A stretch of 25,636 nucleotides of DNA from Merdiplasma sp045118075 (GCA_045118075.1 JBGUOI010000043.1:1-25636), one strand, 5' to 3'. Positions 14,741-22,770 are shown, counted from the stretch's first letter. The notes: generated by a model not told the origin, from the letters alone. Program-made: numbers and translations.

Positions 14741-16501
14741 ATGAGCAGTGATAATAAAACAACAAAACAGCTGATGCTTGGCAATAAAGCGGTCGCCAGA
14801 GGCCTTTATGAAGCCGGTGTGTGCTTTATTTCCAGTTATCCGGGAACTCCCAGCACGGAGATCACCGAGGAGGCTGTGAAATATGACGAGATCTATTGTG
14901 AGTGGGCGCCGAATGAGAAAGTCGCCATGGAAGCGGCCTTCGGAGCATGTCTTGCGGGGCGCCGTTCTTTCTGTGCCCAGAAGCATGTGGGACTGAACGT
15001 GGCCGCAGATCCGCTCTATACCATGTCCTATACAGGCGTGAACGCAGGCATGGTGATCGGCGTGGCGGATGACGCCGGCATGCATTCTTCCCAGAATGAG
15101 CAGGACAGCCGCCATCACGCGATCGCAGCGAAAGTACCGATGATCGAGCCGTCCGATTCGGCGGAAGCGCTTGCCTTTACGAAGACAGCCTATGAGATCT
15201 CCGAAAAGTTCGATACGCCGGTACTGATCAAGATGTGCACGCGTGTGGCACATTCCCAGTCCGTTGTGGAGACCGGGGAGCGCGTCGTCCCGGAAAAGGC
15301 ATATGAGAAGAACATTGCCAAGTATGTCATGATGCCGGGCAACGCCAAAAAGCGTCATCCCATCGTGGAGGAGAGAACGAAAGCCCTGATCGCTTATGCG
15401 GAAGAGTCACCGCTCAACCGCGTGGAGATGGGAGGTACGGAACTGGGAATCATCACCGCATCCACTTCCTACCAGTACGTGAAAGAAGTCTTCGGTGACA
15501 GCGTCAGCGTCTTAAAACTGGGCATGACCAATCCGCTGCCGGAGAAACTGATCCGCGATTTCGCTGCCAAAGTAGATAAACTGGCCGTGGTTGAGGAACT
15601 CGATCCGATCATTGAGGACCATGTCAGGAAACTTGGCATTGAAGTGACCGGAAAGGATGTCCTGCCGGTCTGCGATGAATTCTCCCAGAACCTGATCGCA
15701 GAAGCCTTCGGGAAAGAAGTGACTCCGGGTCCGGCCCTGGATGAGCCCCTTCCGGCAAGGCCTCCCGCAATGTGTGCCGGATGTCCTCACAGGGGACTGT
15801 TCTATACCCTGAAGAAGAATAAATGCACGGTGCTCGGCGATATTGGCTGCTATACTCTTGGCGCGGTCGCCCCGCTCGGCGCGATCGAGATGACCCTTTG
15901 CATGGGCGCGTCCATCGGCGCGGTCCACGGCTTCAACAAGATGCTGGGTGAGGAGAGCGAAGGCAGGACGGTCGCCGTGATCGGTGATTCCACCTTCATG
16001 CATTCGGGCATGACGGGCCTTGCCAACGTGGCCTACAACCAGTCCAATTCCACGGTCATCATCCTGGACAATTCGATCACGGGCATGACCGGACACCAGC
16101 AAAACCCGACGACCGGCTACAACATCAAGGGAGATCCTGCAGGCAGGATCGATCTTGAAGCACTCTGCCGTTCAATGGGCTTTGAAAACGTCCGCGTGGT
16201 CGATCCCTACGACCTTGCCCAGTGCGACAAGGTGCTGAAGGAAGAACTGGCGAAAAAAGCACCTTCCGTGATCATCTCCAGAAGGCCGTGCGCACTGCTC
16301 AAATATGTGAAGCACAAAGCACCGCTTCAGGTCAACACGGATAAATGCATCGGCTGCACCTCCTGCATGCGCATCGGATGTCCGGCTATTTCCATGAAGG
16401 AAGGAAAGGCCCATGTGGACAATACGCTCTGCGTCGGATGCGGCGTATGTACGCAGCTGTGCCCGAAGAGCGCGTTTGAATCTACGGAGAAGGAGGGGTG
16501 A
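14741..16501 (+). CDS. iorA: Indolepyruvate:ferredoxin oxidoreductase, alpha subunit
   Basis: The large subunit of the thiamine-diphosphate enzyme that oxidatively decarboxylates aryl-pyruvates (from Trp, Phe or Tyr) to aryl-acetyl-CoA while reducing ferredoxin. The 586 residues show the N-terminal pyrimidine-binding domain (SSYPGTPSTEITEE and EWAPNEKVAMEAA). The C-terminal TPP-binding domain has CAGCPHRG, GDIGCYTLG, GDSTFMHSG and ILDNSITGMTGHQQNP. A final 2[4Fe-4S] ferredoxin domain has CIGCTSCMRIGC and CVGCGVCTQLC. The start follows GAGGAGG. The stop lies 2 bases before the beta-subunit start. Confidence 0.95.
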   Translation: MSSDNKTTKQLMLGNKAVARGLYEAGVCFISSYPGTPSTEITEEAVKYDEIYCEWAPNEKVAMEAAFGACLAGRRSFCAQKHVGLNVAADPLYTMSYTGVNAGMVIGVADDAGMHSSQNEQDSRHHAIAAKVPMIEPSDSAEALAFTKTAYEISEKFDTPVLIKMCTRVAHSQSVVETGERVVPEKAYEKNIAKYVMMPGNAKKRHPIVEERTKALIAYAEESPLNRVEMGGTELGIITASTSYQYVKEVFGDSVSVLKLGMTNPLPEKLIRDFAAKVDKLAVVEELDPIIEDHVRKLGIEVTGKDVLPVCDEFSQNLIAEAFGKEVTPGPALDEPLPARPPAMCAGCPHRGLFYTLKKNKCTVLGDIGCYTLGAVAPLGAIEMTLCMGASIGAVHGFNKMLGEESEGRTVAVIGDSTFMHSGMTGLANVAYNQSNSTVIILDNSITGMTGHQQNPTTGYNIKGDPAGRIDLEALCRSMGFENVRVVDPYDLAQCDKVLKEELAKKAPSVIISRRPCALLKYVKHKAPLQVNTDKCIGCTSCMRIGCPAISMKEGKAHVDNTLCVGCGVCTQLCPKSAFESTEKEG

Positions 16502-16503
16502 AG

Positions 16504-17076
16504 ATGGAAACGAAGAATATCATGATCGTCGGAGTCGGCGGACAAGGTTCGCTGCTGGCAAGCAAACTTCTGGGACATCTTCTGCTCTCGCAGGGATATG
16601 ACGTCAAGGTTTCCGAAGTGCATGGCATGAGCCAGCGAGGCGGAAGCGTCGTCACCTATGTGCGCTACGGAGACAGAGTCTGTTCACCGGTGATCGACAA
16701 GGGCGAGGCAGACCAGATCGTCTCCTTCGAGGTGCTGGAAGCGGCCAGGTGGCTGTCCTACTTAAAGAGGGACGGCGTCATCGTAACCAACACGCAGCAG
16801 ATCGATCCGATGCCGGTCATTACCGGGGCGGCAAAGTATCCGGAAGACCTCGTGGAAAAGATGAAAGCGACCGGAGCGAAGGTCGATGCGCTTGACTGTC
16901 TGAAACTTGCCAGAGAGGCAGGTTCGGTCAAGGCAGTCAATATCGTTCTGCTCGGCCGGCTTTCCCATTACTTTGATCTTCCGCTTGAAGCTTGGTTCAA
17001 AGCCATGGAAGACATCGTCCCAGCAAAGTTCCTCGAGATGAATAAGAAAGCATTTGAGCTTGGCAGGAATGCATAA
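16504..17076 (+). CDS. iorB: Indolepyruvate:ferredoxin oxidoreductase, beta subunit
   Basis: The 190-residue gamma-domain partner of IorA, which completes the active oxidoreductase. The N terminus IMIVGVGGQGSLLASKLL and the MSQRGGSVVTYVRYGD segment are hallmarks of the 2-oxoacid oxidoreductase gamma family. No cofactor cysteine motif is expected. A GTG at 16498 could extend the protein by two residues, but it lies only about 2 bases from the AAGGAGG (16490-16496), so the ATG at 16504 at normal spacing is preferred. Tight coupling with IorA and a short gap to the CoA ligase indicate one operon. Confidence 0.93.
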   Translation: METKNIMIVGVGGQGSLLASKLLGHLLLSQGYDVKVSEVHGMSQRGGSVVTYVRYGDRVCSPVIDKGEADQIVSFEVLEAARWLSYLKRDGVIVTNTQQIDPMPVITGAAKYPEDLVEKMKATGAKVDALDCLKLAREAGSVKAVNIVLLGRLSHYFDLPLEAWFKAMEDIVPAKFLEMNKKAFELGRNA

Positions 17077-17124
17077 GACTCATTGCCCATAGCAACACCA
17101 AATGAAGCAGCCAAAGGAGTTTTT

Positions 17125-18426
17125 ATGGAAAGGTATTACCAGGAAGAGATCGAATGCGCCCCGCGCGAGAAGATCAAACAGATCCAGGATGAAAAACTGG
17201 TGAAACAGATCCGGCATGTCTGGGACAATGTTCCCTACTACCGCAAAAAGATGGAAGAGAAGGGAGTCACTCCGGATGATATTAAATCGACGGATGACCT
17301 GTATAAGCTTCCCTTCCTGTCAAAGGAAGACCTTAGGGTTTCATACCCTTACGGACTTTTGGGAAAACCGCTTTCGGAGTGTGTAAGAATCCAGTCTACA
17401 TCCGGCACGACAGGCAAGAGAGTGGTGGCGTTCTATACCCAGCATGATATCGATCTGTGGGAAGATTGCTGTGCCCGTGCCATCGTGGCGGCCGGCGGAA
17501 CAAATGAGGATGTCTGCCAGGTATCCTACGGCTACGGCCTCTTTACCGGCGGTCCGGGACTCAACGGCGGTTCACACAAGGTGGGATGTCTGACCGTTCC
17601 CACCAGTTCCGGCAATACAGACAGACAAATCATGTTCATCATGGATCTTTCGACGACCATTATGTGCTGTACTCCCAGCTACGCTGCCTTCCTGGGCGAG
17701 CGCATGAAGGAAATGGGCTACGGACCGGACGATATTCCGCTCAAAGCCGGTATCTTCGGCGCAGAAGCCTGGAGCGAGGAGATGCGCAGGGATATCGAAG
17801 CCACTATGGGCATCAAGGCTTACGATATCTACGGCCTTACCGAACTTTCCGGCCCGGGTGTCGCTTTTGAGTGCTCCGCCCAGAAGGGTATGCATATCAA
17901 CGAGGACCATTTCATCGCCGAGATCATCGATCCGGATACCGGAGAGGTCCTTCCCGAAGGAACACAGGGCGAACTGGTCTTTACCGCGATCGATAAAGAA
18001 GCCTATCCCATGATCCGCTACCGCACCAAGGATATCTGTACGCTGACACGTGAAAAATGCTCCTGCGGCCGCACTCATGTGCGTATGGGCAAGCCCAGAG
18101 GAAGAAGCGATGACATGCTGATCATCCGCGGCGTCAATGTATTCCCGAGCCAGATCGAGACCGTCCTGCTCAACCAGGGTTATGCAGCCAACTACCAGAT
18201 CATCGTAGACCGCGTGAACAACACGGATACTTTCGATGTGCACGTAGAAATGACTCCTGAGATGTTCACGGATAATATCGGTGAGATCGAGGATCGCCAG
18301 AAGTCCCTGATGGATGCCCTCAAGGCTATGCTGGGCATCAAGGCGAAAGTGACGCTGGTCGCTCCCAAGACGATCGCAAGAAGCGAAGGCAAGGCTGTCA
18401 GAGTAATCGACAAACGTAAGATCTGA
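17125..18426 (+). CDS. Phenylacetate-CoA ligase family enzyme (PaaK-like)
   Basis: A 433-residue adenylate-forming enzyme that would interconvert aryl-acetates and their CoA thioesters with ATP. Visible motifs are the P-loop-like STSGTTGKR, GGPGLNGGSHKVG, the YDIYGLTELSGPG stretch, YRTKDI, RGRSDDMLIIRGVNVFPSQIE and the C-terminal ARSEGKAVRV lysine region. The ATG at 17125 follows AAAGGAG. An in-frame TTG at 17083 has no ribosome binding site and adds 14 residues unlike the family, so it is rejected. Next to IorAB it could recapture aryl-acetates, or release them from the CoA esters with energy conservation; direction cannot be read from sequence. Confidence 0.92.
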   Translation: MERYYQEEIECAPREKIKQIQDEKLVKQIRHVWDNVPYYRKKMEEKGVTPDDIKSTDDLYKLPFLSKEDLRVSYPYGLLGKPLSECVRIQSTSGTTGKRVVAFYTQHDIDLWEDCCARAIVAAGGTNEDVCQVSYGYGLFTGGPGLNGGSHKVGCLTVPTSSGNTDRQIMFIMDLSTTIMCCTPSYAAFLGERMKEMGYGPDDIPLKAGIFGAEAWSEEMRRDIEATMGIKAYDIYGLTELSGPGVAFECSAQKGMHINEDHFIAEIIDPDTGEVLPEGTQGELVFTAIDKEAYPMIRYRTKDICTLTREKCSCGRTHVRMGKPRGRSDDMLIIRGVNVFPSQIETVLLNQGYAANYQIIVDRVNNTDTFDVHVEMTPEMFTDNIGEIEDRQKSLMDALKAMLGIKAKVTLVAPKTIARSEGKAVRVIDKRKI

Positions 18427-18443
18427 AGAAAGGAGAAGCAGAT

Positions 18444-18878
18444 ATGAGTATCAAACAGATCTCTGTTTTTCTGGAGAACAAGCCCGGCACCCTCAAGAAG
18501 ATGACCGGCGTGCTGGCAGATCACCAGATCGATATGCGCGCGCTCTCCATCGCGGAGACCAAGGACTTCGGCATCGCCCGCATCATCGTGGATGATGTCC
18601 TGGCTGCGGTAGGCGTACTTAAGGACGCCGATTTTGTCGCCAGCCTGACAAGCGTGCTGGCGGTAGCCGTACCGGATGAACCGGGCGGACTGGACAAGAT
18701 GCTGCAGATCTTTGCGGATGCGAAGGTCAACATCGAGTACATGTACGCATTCATCGGCGGCGCAGACACCAAGCACGCCTACATGATCTTCCGCGTGACA
18801 GATACAAAGGACGCGGAAGCCAAGCTCAAGAACAAAGGACTGAGGATCATGACGCAGGAGGAGATGGCAAATCTCTGA
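18444..18878 (+). CDS. Tandem ACT-domain protein
   Basis: 144 residues made of two ACT repeats: about 4-68 (QISVFLENKPGTLKKMTGVL opening) and 71-140 (AVPDEPGGLDKMLQIFADA opening). Both begin with the strand-loop-helix that binds amino acids at domain interfaces. No catalytic or DNA-binding domain is present. Such proteins often follow aryl-CoA ligase and indolepyruvate oxidoreductase genes and probably sense an aromatic amino acid or derivative; this is inference. AAAGGAG precedes the ATG, 17 bases after the ligase stop. It ends the operon, 32 bases before the second palindromic element. Confidence 0.9.
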   Translation: MSIKQISVFLENKPGTLKKMTGVLADHQIDMRALSIAETKDFGIARIIVDDVLAAVGVLKDADFVASLTSVLAVAVPDEPGGLDKMLQIFADAKVNIEYMYAFIGGADTKHAYMIFRVTDTKDAEAKLKNKGLRIMTQEEMANL

Positions 18879-18910
18879 TCCTGCACCGGCCATATTCAGT
18901 GAATTTACAG

Positions 18911-19051
18911 AACAGCATACACCCGTATTTCCCTCGGGGACCGCTCCCGCTTAAACCTCGCGCAGCGGTACTAAGGCTCAGCCTTGCAGCTTCGCCAAGT
19001 ACCGGCGCTGCGGTTATGTCCCCTCCGGGAAACAGGGTGTATGCTGTTTTT
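18911..19051 (-). repeat. Palindromic element copy 2 (core inverted), terminator of the ior operon
   Basis: The outer arms AACAGCATACACCC (18911-18924) and GGGTGTATGCTGTT (19035-19048) pair perfectly, followed by TTTCCC/GGGAAA and GGGGAC/GTCCCC helices separated by small internal loops, then a T run (19047-19051). The core (18936-19023) is the reverse complement of the core in copies 1 and 3. The internal helix reads AACC (18954-18957) with GGTT (19012-19015). It lies 32 bases after the ACT gene, so it probably terminates that operon. The stretch 19052-19198 up to copy 3 holds only a 28-codon open frame with no ribosome binding site, which I do not call as a gene. Confidence 0.85.
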
Positions 19052-19198
19052 ATGTCAAAGCATGACCGGCGCTGGAAACAGATCTGCACGGGGGGAGAAG
19101 AATGCCTGCCGGAGCATTTCCACCATTGTGAGCAGTCCTGATCTTCACCGCCGGAACTGAAACCAACGGGGAAAGAATCGAATTAAATTGTCTGCATG

Positions 19199-19330
19199 AA
19201 AAAGCATCCATACTTCCCGGAGGGGACATATCCGAGCGCCGGTACTTGGCGAGGCTTTGGCCGAGCCCTTAGTACCGCTGCGTGAGGATCGAGCGGAAGC
19301 GCTCCCCGAGGGAAGTATGGATGCTTTTTT
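19199..19330 (+). repeat. Palindromic element copy 3, bidirectional terminator between convergent genes
   Basis: Twenty perfectly complementary bases form the outer stem (19199-19218 with 19308-19327). A-runs lead into it and T-runs follow (19325-19330), so it can terminate transcripts from either side, including the minus-strand acyl-CoA synthetase that ends at 19362. The core (19222-19307) has GGGGA/TCCCC. It also has ATCC (19230-19233) with GGAT (19286-19289), GGTACT/AGTACC, and a GGC-GA-GGC/GCC-GA-GCC apical hairpin with an opposed GA/GA internal loop. Confidence 0.87.
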
Positions 19331-19361
19331 ATAGTTAAATTAAATTTTTACAGAACAGCGA

Positions 19362-20996
19362 TCAGGACTGGTTCTGCTTCTCCACCAGCCTCTCGCCGCA
19401 GTAGATCTGCCTCAGCTTCGGCTTGTCGATCTTGCCGGTGGCGTTGCGGATGACATCGGCAAAGATGACTTTCCTGGGCCTCTTGTATCTGGGCAGATCC
19501 AGGCAGAAGCGGTCTACTTCTTCCTGGTCCATGGTCATGCCTTCCCTGACCTGGATGATCGCGGCAGCGATCTCACCAAGACGCGGATCGGGCAGGCCGA
19601 TGACGGCGACATCGTGAATCTTGGGATTGGCCGCCAGGAAGCTTTCGATCTGTACCGGATAAAGGTTTTCACCGCCGGAGATGATAACGTCTTTTTTACG
19701 GTCGACCAGGAAGATGAATCCGTCTTCATCCTGCCGGGCCATATCTCCGGTATGGAGCCAGCCGTTTTCAAGCACTTCTTTGGTCGCTTCCGGGTTCTTA
19801 TAGTATTCCACCATCACGCCGCCGCCCTTGACGCACAGCTCACCGACTTCGCCCTGTTTGACGATATTGTTGTTTTCGTCGACGATCTTGGTCTTCCAGT
19901 TAAGGCCGGGAACACCGATCGCACCGACTTTATGGACGTTATCCATTCCCAGATGGACACAGCCGGGACCGGTCGATTCGGAAAGGCCGTAGTTGGTGTC
20001 ATATTTGTGGTGCGGGAAATACTCGAGCCATCTGCGAATCAGGCTGGGGGGCACGGGCTGAGCGCCGATGTGCATCAGCCGCCACTGGCTGAGCTTGAAG
20101 TCTTCAATGCGCAGCTTTCCGGAATCGAGGGCGGCCAGGATATCCTGAGCCCAGGGCACGAGCAGCCAGACGATGGTGCATCCTTCGGCAGATACAGCCT
20201 GGAAGATCGCTTCCGGGGAATTTCCCTTTAACAGGACTGCGCGGCTGCCGGTGTAGAGAGAACCGAACCAGTGCATCTTCGCTCCGGTGTGATACAGGGG
20301 CGGAATGCACAGGAAGTTGTCATTTTTTGTCGTGGCGTGATGGACCGCCTCCATCTTGGCCGACTGGGAAAGCGCTGAGTGCTTGAGCAGGATCGCCTTG
20401 GGGAAGCCTGTCGTTCCGGAGGAGAAATAGATCGCGCCGTTGTCCTCTTCCCTGACCAGGATCAGCGGGGCGCTTGAGGCACAGTTGGATACCTGGCGGA
20501 AATAGTCTTCTGCATAAGGCGGACACTGATCACCCACGAAATAGAGGAGGGTGTTGTGCTTGATCTTTCCGGCGATATCCTCCACGCGGCCGATAAATTC
20601 GGGGCCGTAGAAGAGTACATCCGAATCGGAAGCATCCAGGCAGTATTCGATCTCTTCGGCGGTAAAACGGAAGTTTAACGGCACGGCTACGGCACCGGCT
20701 TTCAGGATGCCGAAATAGATGGGAAGCCACTCCAGGCAGTTCATCAGAAGAATGGCACATTTCTGGCCGGGCAGAATTCCGCGTTCGATCAGCATATTGG
20801 CTACACGGTTGGCTTTTTCGTCAAAGACGGACCAGGTGATTTGTCTGCGGTAAAAGGAAGAAGAGGTAGGCTGAATAAGCTCATACTCTTTCCAGGTGAC
20901 GCGCTGTTCCTCGCGGATCTGGGGATTGATCTCCACCAGGGCCACTTCATTGCCGTATAATTTGCTGTTTCTCTCCAGCAGGTCTGTGATAGGCAT
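19362..20996 (-). CDS. AMP-forming acyl-CoA synthetase (class I adenylate-forming family)
   Basis: A 544-residue enzyme that activates a carboxylic acid to its CoA thioester. Motifs include YFSSGTTGFPKAIL (AMP-binding), NYGLSESTGPG, GWLHTGDMARQDEDGFIFLVDRKKDVIISGGENLYP (hinge and C domain) and NATGKIDKPKL with the catalytic lysine. The substrate is not evident; medium- or long-chain and aromatic acids are all possible. The start at 20996 has AGAAAGGA nine to ten bases upstream. A longer in-frame version from 21044 adds 16 residues without a ribosome binding site and is rejected. It is transcribed alone, divergently from the symporter, and ends at the bidirectional palindromic element. Confidence 0.9.
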   Translation of the reverse strand: MPITDLLERNSKLYGNEVALVEINPQIREEQRVTWKEYELIQPTSSSFYRRQITWSVFDEKANRVANMLIERGILPGQKCAILLMNCLEWLPIYFGILKAGAVAVPLNFRFTAEEIEYCLDASDSDVLFYGPEFIGRVEDIAGKIKHNTLLYFVGDQCPPYAEDYFRQVSNCASSAPLILVREEDNGAIYFSSGTTGFPKAILLKHSALSQSAKMEAVHHATTKNDNFLCIPPLYHTGAKMHWFGSLYTGSRAVLLKGNSPEAIFQAVSAEGCTIVWLLVPWAQDILAALDSGKLRIEDFKLSQWRLMHIGAQPVPPSLIRRWLEYFPHHKYDTNYGLSESTGPGCVHLGMDNVHKVGAIGVPGLNWKTKIVDENNNIVKQGEVGELCVKGGGVMVEYYKNPEATKEVLENGWLHTGDMARQDEDGFIFLVDRKKDVIISGGENLYPVQIESFLAANPKIHDVAVIGLPDPRLGEIAAAIIQVREGMTMDQEEVDRFCLDLPRYKRPRKVIFADVIRNATGKIDKPKLRQIYCGERLVEKQNQS

Positions 20997-21059
20997 AACG
21001 GACAGTCCTTTCTCTATTGTTCTTGTATTTTTTATTTGCCGCACATGTTTGACTTTTGC

Positions 21060-21069
21060 GGTTTAAACC
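21060..21069. promoter_or_regulatory. Operator-like palindrome GGTTTAAACC at the acyl-CoA synthetase start
   Basis: A perfect 10-base palindrome centred on TTTAAA. It lies about where the minus-strand transcript should begin, downstream of its -10 box. A second TTTAAA-centred palindrome sits in the equivalent place for the divergent gene, which hints at a shared regulator. Function is inferred from position only. Confidence 0.35.
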
Positions 21070-21074
21070 ATTAA

Positions 21075-21103
21075 AGAATACCGTGTTTCTGCGGAATTGT
21101 CAA
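21075..21103 (-). promoter_or_regulatory. SigA-type promoter of the acyl-CoA synthetase gene
   Basis: Read on the minus strand, TTGACA (21103-21098) and TATTCT (21080-21075) are separated by 17 bases. The start would be near 21068, giving a leader of about 70 bases before the ATG at 20996. Confidence 0.7.
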
Positions 21104-21128
21104 GTCAGGCAGCCGTTTATCTTTTTGC

Positions 21129-21157
21129 TTGATTTTTCTTTTGACCTGCTGTATACT
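21129..21157 (+). promoter_or_regulatory. SigA-type promoter of the symporter-amidohydrolase operon
   Basis: TTGATT (21129-21134) and TATACT (21152-21157) are separated by 17 bases, predicting a start near 21164 and a leader of about 60 bases. It is divergent from the acyl-CoA synthetase promoter, with the two -35 boxes about 25 bases apart. Confidence 0.65.
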
Positions 21158-21168
21158 TTAGCAAGCCG

Positions 21169-21182
21169 ACGCTTTAAAGCGT
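21169..21182. promoter_or_regulatory. Operator-like 14-base perfect palindrome at the symporter start
   Basis: ACGCTTTAAAGCGT is self-complementary over all 14 bases and falls at about +5 to +18 of the predicted transcript. It is followed directly by TTTAAGTGTTAAA, another inverted repeat. A repressor binding here could block the promoter. No regulator gene is adjacent, so identity is unknown. Confidence 0.4.
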
Positions 21183-21225
21183 TTAAGTGTTAAATTAGTT
21201 TTGTTAGGTAAGGAGAGAAAGCAAC

Positions 21226-22770
21226 ATGGCGATCAAAATTATCATGCTGGTCATATTCTTTGCGGTGATGGTCGGAATCGGCTTCTACTGCCGCAGGAAT
21301 TCAACGGATGTAAGCGGCTTCGTATTGGGCGGGCGTTCCGTAGGCCCGTGGCTGACGGCCTTCGCATACGGAACAAGCTATTTCTCGGCGGTCATCTTTG
21401 TCGGTTATGCCGGACAGTTCGGCTGGAAATACGGAATCGCATCTACCTGGGTGGGTATCGGGAATGCCCTGATCGGATCGCTGCTGGCCTGGGTCATCCT
21501 GGGCAGGCGCACCAGAATCATGACGCAGCATCTGAACTCAGCGACCATGCCGCAGTTTTTTGAAGCGAGATACGGCAGCAGGGCGCTGAAGATCGCGGCC
21601 TCGATCATTACTTTCATTTTCCTGATCCCTTATACCGCTTCCCTGTATAACGGCCTTTCCAGACTGTTCGGGATGGCATTTGACATCGACTATTCGATCT
21701 GCGTGATCGTCATGGCGGTCCTGACCGGTATTTACGTCATCGCCGGCGGATATATGGCGACGGCGATCAATGACTTCGTACAGGGCATCATCATGCTTTT
21801 CGGCATCTGCGCCGTTATCGGCGCCGTTTTAAAGAGCCAGGGCGGTTTCCTTGCAGCGCTGAACGGACTTGGCCAGATCAGCGATGAGACAGTCTCGACC
21901 ACACCCGGTGTGTTCAATTCTTTCTTCGGCCCCGATCCGCTTAATCTGCTGGGCGTCGTGATCCTCACGAGTCTCGGTACCTGGGGCCTTCCGCAGATGG
22001 TCCAGAAGTTTTACGCGATCAAGAGTGAAAAGTCCATCGCGACAGGCACGATCGTTTCTACGTTCTTTGCCCTGGTCGTCGCGGGCGGCTGCTACTTCCT
22101 CGGAGGTTTCGGCAGGCTCTTCTCTGACAAGATCGATATCGCCGCTAACGGCTTTGACAGTGTGGTACCGACAATGCTGGCCGGACTTCCGGATATCCTG
22201 ATTGCGGTCGTGGTCATCCTGGTCCTCTCGGCTTCCATGTCGACCCTCTCATCCCTGGTGCTGGCTTCCAGCTCCACGCTGACGCTGGACCTGCTCAAAG
22301 GTAATGTCGTCAGGGACATGGATGAGAAAAAACAGGTGTCCATCATGCGCTGGCTGATCGTCGTTTTCGTGGCTATCTCCGTGATCATTGCCATTGTCCA
22401 GTACCGCTCGAATGTGACATTCATCGCGCAGCTGATGGGCGTTTCGTGGGGAGCACTGGCCGGTGCGTTCCTGGCTCCGTTCCTGTATGGTCTGTACTGG
22501 AAAGGCGCTTCAAGGATCGCTGTATGGTGCAGCCTGATCTTCTCGACCGTGGTGATGCTGGCCAACATGCTGGTAAGATCCTCCTTCCCGAAGCTGCTGC
22601 AGTCCCCGATCAACGCAGGTGCTTTCTGCATGATCGCCGGACTTGTGATCGTCCCGATCGTCTCACTCGTGACCCCGAAACCCGACAAAACAGTAGTGGA
22701 CGAAGCCTTTGCCTGCTATGAGCGCAAAGTTCTGGTTCCGCAGAGAGAAGCACTTTCGGACGAACAATGA
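21226..22770 (+). CDS. Sodium:solute symporter family transporter (PutP-like)
   Basis: A 514-residue integral membrane protein with about 13 hydrophobic segments, expected to import an organic solute with Na+. The family signature is visible near the N terminus: FVLGGRSVGPWLTAFAYGTSYFSA, then VGYAGQFGWKYG. The VLSASMSTLSSLVLASSSTLTLDL segment in the C-terminal half carries Na+-site-type serines and threonines. Proline, pantothenate, sugars and carboxylates are all transported by relatives, so the substrate is open. The ATG follows AAGGAGAG. The stop overlaps the amidohydrolase start by 4 bases (ATGA), which implies that the hydrolase acts on the imported compound or a derivative. Confidence 0.92.
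   Translation: MAIKIIMLVIFFAVMVGIGFYCRRNSTDVSGFVLGGRSVGPWLTAFAYGTSYFSAVIFVGYAGQFGWKYGIASTWVGIGNALIGSLLAWVILGRRTRIMTQHLNSATMPQFFEARYGSRALKIAASIITFIFLIPYTASLYNGLSRLFGMAFDIDYSICVIVMAVLTGIYVIAGGYMATAINDFVQGIIMLFGICAVIGAVLKSQGGFLAALNGLGQISDETVSTTPGVFNSFFGPDPLNLLGVVILTSLGTWGLPQMVQKFYAIKSEKSIATGTIVSTFFALVVAGGCYFLGGFGRLFSDKIDIAANGFDSVVPTMLAGLPDILIAVVVILVLSASMSTLSSLVLASSSTLTLDLLKGNVVRDMDEKKQVSIMRWLIVVFVAISVIIAIVQYRSNVTFIAQLMGVSWGALAGAFLAPFLYGLYWKGASRIAVWCSLIFSTVVMLANMLVRSSFPKLLQSPINAGAFCMIAGLVIVPIVSLVTPKPDKTVVDEAFACYERKVLVPQREALSDEQ

Noticed and set aside
18899..19141. 80-codon open frame through palindromic copy 2, including a small Cys/His-rich C-terminal part from about 19052
   Set aside because: Most of it is the conserved core read as protein. 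The possible short peptide after it has several Cys and His, but no ribosome binding site and lies directly after a terminator.
14481..19330. CRISPR array or tRNA explanation for the repeats
   Set aside because: Only three copies exist, thousands of bases or a whole intergenic gap apart, one inverted and each with long self-complementary flanks. There is no regular spacer pattern and no cloverleaf with an anticodon arm.
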